Of a stretch of DNA of 47,808 nucleotides, positions 44,012 to 47,808 are shown in pieces. Made by a program: the position numbers and the translations under genes. Origin of the DNA: an uncultured Oscillospiraceae bacterium (lineage in GTDB: Bacteria; Bacillota; Clostridia; Oscillospirales; Ruminococcaceae); the NCBI GenBank assembly GCA_934463345.1, contig CAKSJL010000005.1:1-47808 (forward strand). The letters are read 5' to 3'. Under the pieces are notes generated by a model that was not told the DNA's origin, ran no database searches, and worked only from the letters and a program-made list of their open reading frames with translations. Position 1 is the stretch's first letter; each line of letters starts with the position of its first letter.

Positions 44012-45296
44012 GAACACTTATCTCCCTGCCAAGCTGAACCTCAATAAGCTGAAGCTCAGTATCCGCAAATATCGTATGTCTGCATCCGGCTTCCATTGTT
44101 ATGACATCGCCCGGTTTGACAGACTCCTCCATTCCGTCAACAACTGTTCTTCCATTTCCGGAAATTATTGTCCATACCTCATCACGATGCTCATGGCTGT
44201 GATAGTTCATGCTGTGTCCTGCATTAAGAGTAACCTTTATTGTCATGCTTTCGTCCTGTGCGTCAATAACAGTATAGCTTCCCCAGGATTTTTCAGCAAA
44301 CATGACATCCTGTTCAATACTGTCAACATAAGGCTTGATATTTGCCGACTGTTCCTTTTCACTTACAAGGATTCCCTCAGGACTTGCCGAAACAATAATA
44401 TTTTTAAGACCCATACATAAAACTGGTATGTTAAGCTCGTTTATAACGTAAGTATTTTCACATTCCTCATTTAAAACCGCTCTGCCTATCTTATTTTCGG
44501 AAATTTCAGATGTAAGAGCATCCCATGTTCCAAGGTCATTCCAGTAGCCGGAAAATCTCATTACTCTGATGTTTTTTTCCTTTTCAGCAACAGCATAGTC
44601 AAAGCTTATCTTTTCAAGAGTTTCATACTTGTCAAAAAGATCATAGTAATCAGTAAAATCAATTATCTCATGAGCCTTTTTCACAAGATATCCAAGCTTG
44701 AATATGAAAACACCACAGTTCCAGAGAGCACCCTGTGAAATATATTTTTCAGCTGTCTTTTCATCAGGCTTTTCCTTGAATTCCGAAACTTTACTTATAG
44801 TATCCGTTGTTTCAGGAATAATATAGCCGTATTTTTCGCTCGGACAGGTAGGCACAATTCCCATAAGGTAAAGACCATCACTGCCATTTTTGGCTTCTTC
44901 CTGAAGCTTTGCTATCGTCCTGAAATATTCGCAGTCAACGTAAGGATCAACCGGACACACAGCAACTGTATCGTCCTCAGGTATTTTCTTTACATCGTGC
45001 AGATACATAGCAGCCAGAGCAATTGCCGGAAAGGTATCACGCCTGCATGGCTCTATGCTTATATCAACATTGTTTCCAAGCTGATTCTTTATGGAAGAAA
45101 CCTGCGTCTTTGATGTAGCAATGGTAATTCCTGCGCCCTCAGAAACAGTGTTTATCTGTCTGTAGACACGCTGTACCATGGATTCATAAATGCCCTCATC
45201 ATTTTTGAATATTTTAATAAACTGCTTTGAACGAACATCATTTGAAAGCGGCCAGAGTCTTTTTCCTGACCCGCCTGAAAGTAAAATAAAATTCAT
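43986..45296 (-). CDS. manC: Mannose-1-phosphate guanylyltransferase with C-terminal isomerase-type cupin
   Basis: A 436-residue enzyme making GDP-mannose from mannose-1-phosphate and GTP. The nucleotidyltransferase domain (about 1-270) has LSGGSGKRLWPLSNDVRSKQF (GxGxRLWP...K), the CPVDPYVDC segment, and FSGYWNDLGTW. The C-terminal cupin (about 330-425; KVTLNAGHSMNYHSHEHRDEVW and GCRHTI) is the type II mannose-6-phosphate isomerase module found in bifunctional ManC/AlgA enzymes. A separate class I isomerase gene follows, so the cupin may be redundant. It lies 10 bases after fcl. Confidence 0.95.
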   Translation of the reverse strand: MNFILLSGGSGKRLWPLSNDVRSKQFIKIFKNDEGIYESMVQRVYRQINTVSEGAGITIATSKTQVSSIKNQLGNNVDISIEPCRRDTFPAIALAAMYLHDVKKIPEDDTVAVCPVDPYVDCEYFRTIAKLQEEAKNGSDGLYLMGIVPTCPSEKYGYIIPETTDTISKVSEFKEKPDEKTAEKYISQGALWNCGVFIFKLGYLVKKAHEIIDFTDYYDLFDKYETLEKISFDYAVAEKEKNIRVMRFSGYWNDLGTWDALTSEISENKIGRAVLNEECENTYVINELNIPVLCMGLKNIIVSASPEGILVSEKEQSANIKPYVDSIEQDVMFAEKSWGSYTVIDAQDESMTIKVTLNAGHSMNYHSHEHRDEVWTIISGNGRTVVDGMEESVKPGDVITMEAGCRHTIFADTELQLIEVQLGREISVHDKQIFEL

Positions 45297-45306
45297 AGGC
45301 AGCTCC

Positions 45307-46248
45307 TTATCTCTGTGTTCTGATTGGATTGTTCAGGAAGTCATCATACGCCAGACGTATGCCCTCTTCAAGCTCTGTCTTGTACTTCCAGCCAAGTCCC
45401 TCAAGCTTTGAAACATCAAGCAGCTTTCTCGGAGTTCCGTCCGGCTTTGAGGAATCCCAGCGTATTTCCCCCTTATAGCCGATAACCTCGGCAACCTTTT
45501 CTGTAAGCTCCTTTATTGAAAGCTCCTTGCCTGTACCGATATTAACTGTTTCGTCTCCGGAATAGTTATTCATAAGATATACGCAAGCGTCAGCAAGATC
45601 GTCAACGTACAGGAATTCACGAAGCGGCTTTCCAGTTCCCCAGCATTCAACAAACGGCAGATTGTTCTCCTTTGCCTCATGAAAACGTCTTATAAGCGCC
45701 GGAAGAACATGACTGTTTACCGGATGGTAGTTATCGTTCGGACCATAAAGATTTGTCGGCATAACTGAAATATAGTCTGTTCCGTACTGTCTGTTTAAAT
45801 ACTCACAGTATTTAAGACCGGAAATCTTTGAAAGAGCATAAGCTTCATTAGTCTGCTCCAGGGATGAAGTAAGCAGGCAGCTTTCCGGCATAGGCTGTGG
45901 AGCCATCTTAGGATATATGCATGAAGAGCCTAAAAACAGCAGCTTCTTGCAGCCGTTTTCCCATGCCGAATGAATGACATTCATTTCAAGCGTCATGTTC
46001 TCATACATAAAATCAGCCGGAGAATTGGAATTTGCCATAATTCCGCCTACCTTAGCGGCAGCAAGAAATACATATTCCGGCTTTTCAGAATCAAAAAATG
46101 CCTTTACATCCGCCTGAGAGCAGAGATTAAGCTCCTGTCTTGTGCGTGTTATTATATTATTGTAGCCCTGTGCCTTTAAAACTCTTACAATTGCAGAACC
46201 AACCATTCCTCTGTGGCCGGCAACATATATTTTAGCTGACTTTTCCAT
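45307..46248 (-). CDS. fcl: GDP-L-fucose synthase
   Basis: A 313-residue NADPH-dependent epimerase-reductase of the extended SDR family that turns GDP-4-keto-6-deoxymannose into GDP-L-fucose. It has the nucleotide-binding [12 protein letters not shown] (about 11-22), [11 protein letters not shown], the active-site Ser in [11 protein letters not shown], and the [20 protein letters not shown]yr-x3-Lys pair. It shares one base with the end of gmd (46248), so the two steps are coupled. It is the third enzyme of the nucleotide-sugar route encoded in this operon. Confidence 0.97.
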   Translation of the reverse strand: MEKSAKIYVAGHRGMVGSAIVRVLKAQGYNNIITRTRQELNLCSQADVKAFFDSEKPEYVFLAAAKVGGIMANSNSPADFMYENMTLEMNVIHSAWENGCKKLLFLGSSCIYPKMAPQPMPESCLLTSSLEQTNEAYALSKISGLKYCEYLNRQYGTDYISVMPTNLYGPNDNYHPVNSHVLPALIRRFHEAKENNLPFVECWGTGKPLREFLYVDDLADACVYLMNNYSGDETVNIGTGKELSIKELTEKVAEVIGYKGEIRWDSSKPDGTPRKLLDVSKLEGLGWKYKTELEEGIRLAYDDFLNNPIRTQR

Positions 46249-47303
46249 TATTCTTTTCCTCCGTCTTTAAGTTTGGCTTCACGCTTTGCAATTTCCATAT
46301 CGTGAGATACCATAATTCTGATAAGCTCTGAATAGCTTGTTTTCTGTGGATTCCAGCCTAAAATCTTCTTTGCCTTTGAAGGATCTCCCCAGAGGTTATC
46401 AACATCAGTAGGTCTGAACCATTCCTTGTTCACCTCAACGATAACCTTGCCTGTATCTGCATCAATACCCTTTTCATCAATGCCGCTGCCTTCCCAGCGA
46501 AGCGTTATGCCAACTTCCTTAAAAGCTCTTCTTGTAAAGTCACGAACTGTATGCTGCTTGCCAGACGCAATAACGAAGTCATCCGGTTCGTCCTGCTGGA
46601 GCATAAGCCACATACATTCAACGTAATCTTTGGCATATCCCCAGTCACGAAGTGAATCCATATTTCCCAGCTGAAGCTTTTCCTGCAATCCGCATGCAAT
46701 TCTTGCTGCTGCAAGAGTGATCTTTCTTGTAACGAAGTTTTCGCCTCTTCTCTCAGATTCATGGTTAAACAGGATACCATTTGTTGCAAACATGCCGTAA
46801 GCCTCACGATATTCCTTAACCATCCAGAATCCATACTGCTTAGCGATCGCATAAGGACTGTAAGGATGGAACGGAGTTGTTTCCTTCTGAGGAATTTCCT
46901 CAACTTTTCCGAAAAGCTCAGATGTCGAAGCCTGATATATTCTGGTCTTTTCTGTGAGTCCCAGAATTCTCACTGCCTCAAGTATACGAAGAACACCGAT
47001 TGCGTCAACATCACCGGAATATTCCGGAACGTCAAATGAAACCTGAACGTGTGACTGTGCAGCAAGATTGTATATTTCGTCCGGCTGAACAAGACCGATT
47101 ATTCTGATAAGTGATGATGAGTCTGAAAGATCGCCGTCATGAAGCGTAACTGCATTCTGTGCAATAAGATGATCTATTCTTGAAGTATTTGAAGTGGAGG
47201 CACGTCTTGTTATTCCATGTACCTCATAGCCCTTTTCAAGCAGGAATTCTGCAAGATATGAACCATCCTGTCCTGTTATTCCTGTAATTAACGCTTTTTT
47301 CAT
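46248..47303 (-). CDS. gmd: GDP-mannose 4,6-dehydratase
   Basis: A 352-residue SDR enzyme that converts GDP-mannose to GDP-4-keto-6-deoxymannose with NADP. Motifs: [28 protein letters not shown] at the start, the [14 protein letters not shown] substrate region, the [20 protein letters not shown]yr-x3-Lys pair and [18 protein letters not shown] start at the ATG at 47303 with GGAGG 5 bases upstream; an upstream in-frame start at 47315 lies before that site. It is the first gene of gmd-fcl-manC-manA. No phosphomannomutase gene is in the window. Confidence 0.97.
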   Translation of the reverse strand: MKKALITGITGQDGSYLAEFLLEKGYEVHGITRRASTSNTSRIDHLIAQNAVTLHDGDLSDSSSLIRIIGLVQPDEIYNLAAQSHVQVSFDVPEYSGDVDAIGVLRILEAVRILGLTEKTRIYQASTSELFGKVEEIPQKETTPFHPYSPYAIAKQYGFWMVKEYREAYGMFATNGILFNHESERRGENFVTRKITLAAARIACGLQEKLQLGNMDSLRDWGYAKDYVECMWLMLQQDEPDDFVIASGKQHTVRDFTRRAFKEVGITLRWEGSGIDEKGIDADTGKVIVEVNKEWFRPTDVDNLWGDPSKAKKILGWNPQKTSYSELIRIMVSHDMEIAKREAKLKDGGKE

Positions 47304-47335
47304 AAAAACCTCCATTAACTGGTCAAATTATATTT

Positions 47336-47403
47336 AAGGCAATACCGCAGAAGTATTTTTCAGTACTGTCTTAACAGATTTTCCATTATAGCAATATTGC
47401 CTT
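47336..47403. repeat. Inverted repeat at the start of the gmd operon transcript
   Basis: AAGGCAATACCG (47336-47347) and CAATATTGCCTT (47392-47403) match the ends of the repeat before the carboxypeptidase gene at 11 of 12 positions each, but enclose 44 instead of 9 bases. The middle contains TGCTATAAT on the minus strand, an extended -10-like sequence. Confidence 0.65.
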
Positions 47404-47407
47404 TACT

Positions 47408-47436
47408 ATTTTAAAGAGTACGAAAGAAGTTTACAA
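47408..47436 (-). promoter_or_regulatory. Promoter of the gmd-fcl-manC-manA operon
   Basis: TTGTAA (47431-47436) and TAAAAT (47408-47413), 17 bases apart on the minus strand. A second candidate -10 (TGCTATAAT) lies about 30 bases closer to gmd. Confidence 0.6.
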
Positions 47437-47466
47437 GTAATAATCTTGATAAATATAAGCACAATA

Positions 47467-47495
47467 TTGACATGAAAATAAAACCGAAGTATAAT
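47467..47495 (+). promoter_or_regulatory. Promoter of the AraC-type regulator
   Basis: TTGACA (47467-47472) and TATAAT (47490-47495), both exact with a 17-base spacer, divergent from the gmd operon. Confidence 0.9.
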
Positions 47496-47530
47496 TATAC
47501 AAAAGAAGCACTATGCCGGAGGTGATATTT

Positions 47531-47808
47531 GTGAAAAATTCTTTTTTTCAGAATGAAATTGAAAAATCCAACAGAATACTCTACACACCTGCACAATTTG
47601 CAAAATCAAACCTTATCTATCTTCAGGAAACCGGAGAGTTAAAGGCACACCGGAATCATAAAAGCCAAAAAAGCAGCGTTAAATCATACTTGTTTTTTAT
47701 AGTTATGGAAGGCTCAGGAAAAATAACACACAAAAATCAGGACTATATTGCTGTTAAAGGAGACTGCGTTTTTCTTGACTGTGAAAATGAATATATTCTT
47801 GAAACGAC
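47531..47808 (+). CDS. Probable AraC-family regulator, N-terminal part
   Basis: The gene starts with GTG at 47531 after GGAGGTGAT (4 bases away) and runs off the window after 92 codons. The visible part reads as an AraC-type cupin sensor: KSYLFFIVMEGSGKITHKNQDYIAVKGDCVFLDCENEYIL, the usual beta-strand pattern with a GxG turn and a metal- or sugar-pocket fold. The DNA-binding domain is not visible, so the family call rests on the cupin and the context. It is divergent from the GDP-fucose operon and may or may not regulate it. Confidence 0.7.
   Translation, partial: MKNSFFQNEIEKSNRILYTPAQFAKSNLIYLQETGELKAHRNHKSQKSSVKSYLFFIVMEGSGKITHKNQDYIAVKGDCVFLDCENEYILET

Overview
The window looks like a chromosomal segment of a fibre-degrading, low-to-moderate GC Firmicute close to Ruminococcus (Oscillospiraceae). 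Evidence seen in the sequence: dockerin modules with paired Asn/Asp-rich calcium loops, a GH5 cellulase, a GH10-CBM9 xylanase remnant, BspA-type leucine-rich-repeat proteins, strong AGGAGG ribosome binding sites, TTGACA/TATAAT promoters with 17-base spacing, a CIRCE operator and a Rex-type operator. The genus is an inference from gene content; no rRNA is present.

Layout. 1-2.7 kb: end of a GH5 cellulase (+), a two-way terminator, then groES-groEL (-) under CIRCE. 2.9-6.4 kb: response regulator, histidine kinase and HtrA-type protease (+), an envelope-stress-like operon. 6.4-10.3 kb: marR, two MATE exporters and a YbaK-type deacylase (-). 10.4-13.1 kb: adhE (-) with a perfect Rex palindrome over its start site. 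13.2-14.9 kb: an LRR-dockerin protein whose signal peptide is out of frame at a G9 run, then a small conserved hypothetical. 15-19.9 kb: a four-gene ABC system resembling GldA/GldF/GldG plus DUF4340. 20-29.7 kb: a long translation operon rimP-nusA-ylxR-ylxQ-infB-rbfA-nrnA-truB-ribF-gltX (-).

29.8-34.4 kb: a dockerin-only secreted protein (-), a divergent orphan solute-binding lipoprotein and a pyrimidine-nucleoside phosphorylase (+), then a membrane protein and a zinc-ribbon protein (+). 34.5-38.7 kb: a D,D-carboxypeptidase with a repetitive acidic tail and a three-gene cluster of peptidoglycan-binding proteins that lack signal peptides (-). 38.9-42.9 kb: a second LRR-dockerin protein followed directly by a broken GH10 xylanase-CBM9-dockerin gene (+). 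43-47.3 kb: GDP-mannose/GDP-L-fucose genes gmd-fcl-manC-manA (-). 47.5 kb to the end: the start of a divergent AraC-type regulator (+).

The strongest second-look items are: (i) the G9 tract that would switch an LRR-dockerin protein on or off; (ii) a shared promoter-leader element (-10 TAAAAT, 4 bases, then an AAGGCARTATTG inverted repeat) in front of both the D,D-carboxypeptidase and the GDP-fucose operon; (iii) a 12-bp-arm inverted repeat over the promoter of the Gld-like ABC operon; (iv) the LRR-dockerin/xylanase junction, in which the reading frame continues across two single stop codons; (v) the leaderless SpoIID-like peptidoglycan cluster. I see no CRISPR array, tRNA, rRNA, transposase or phage gene.
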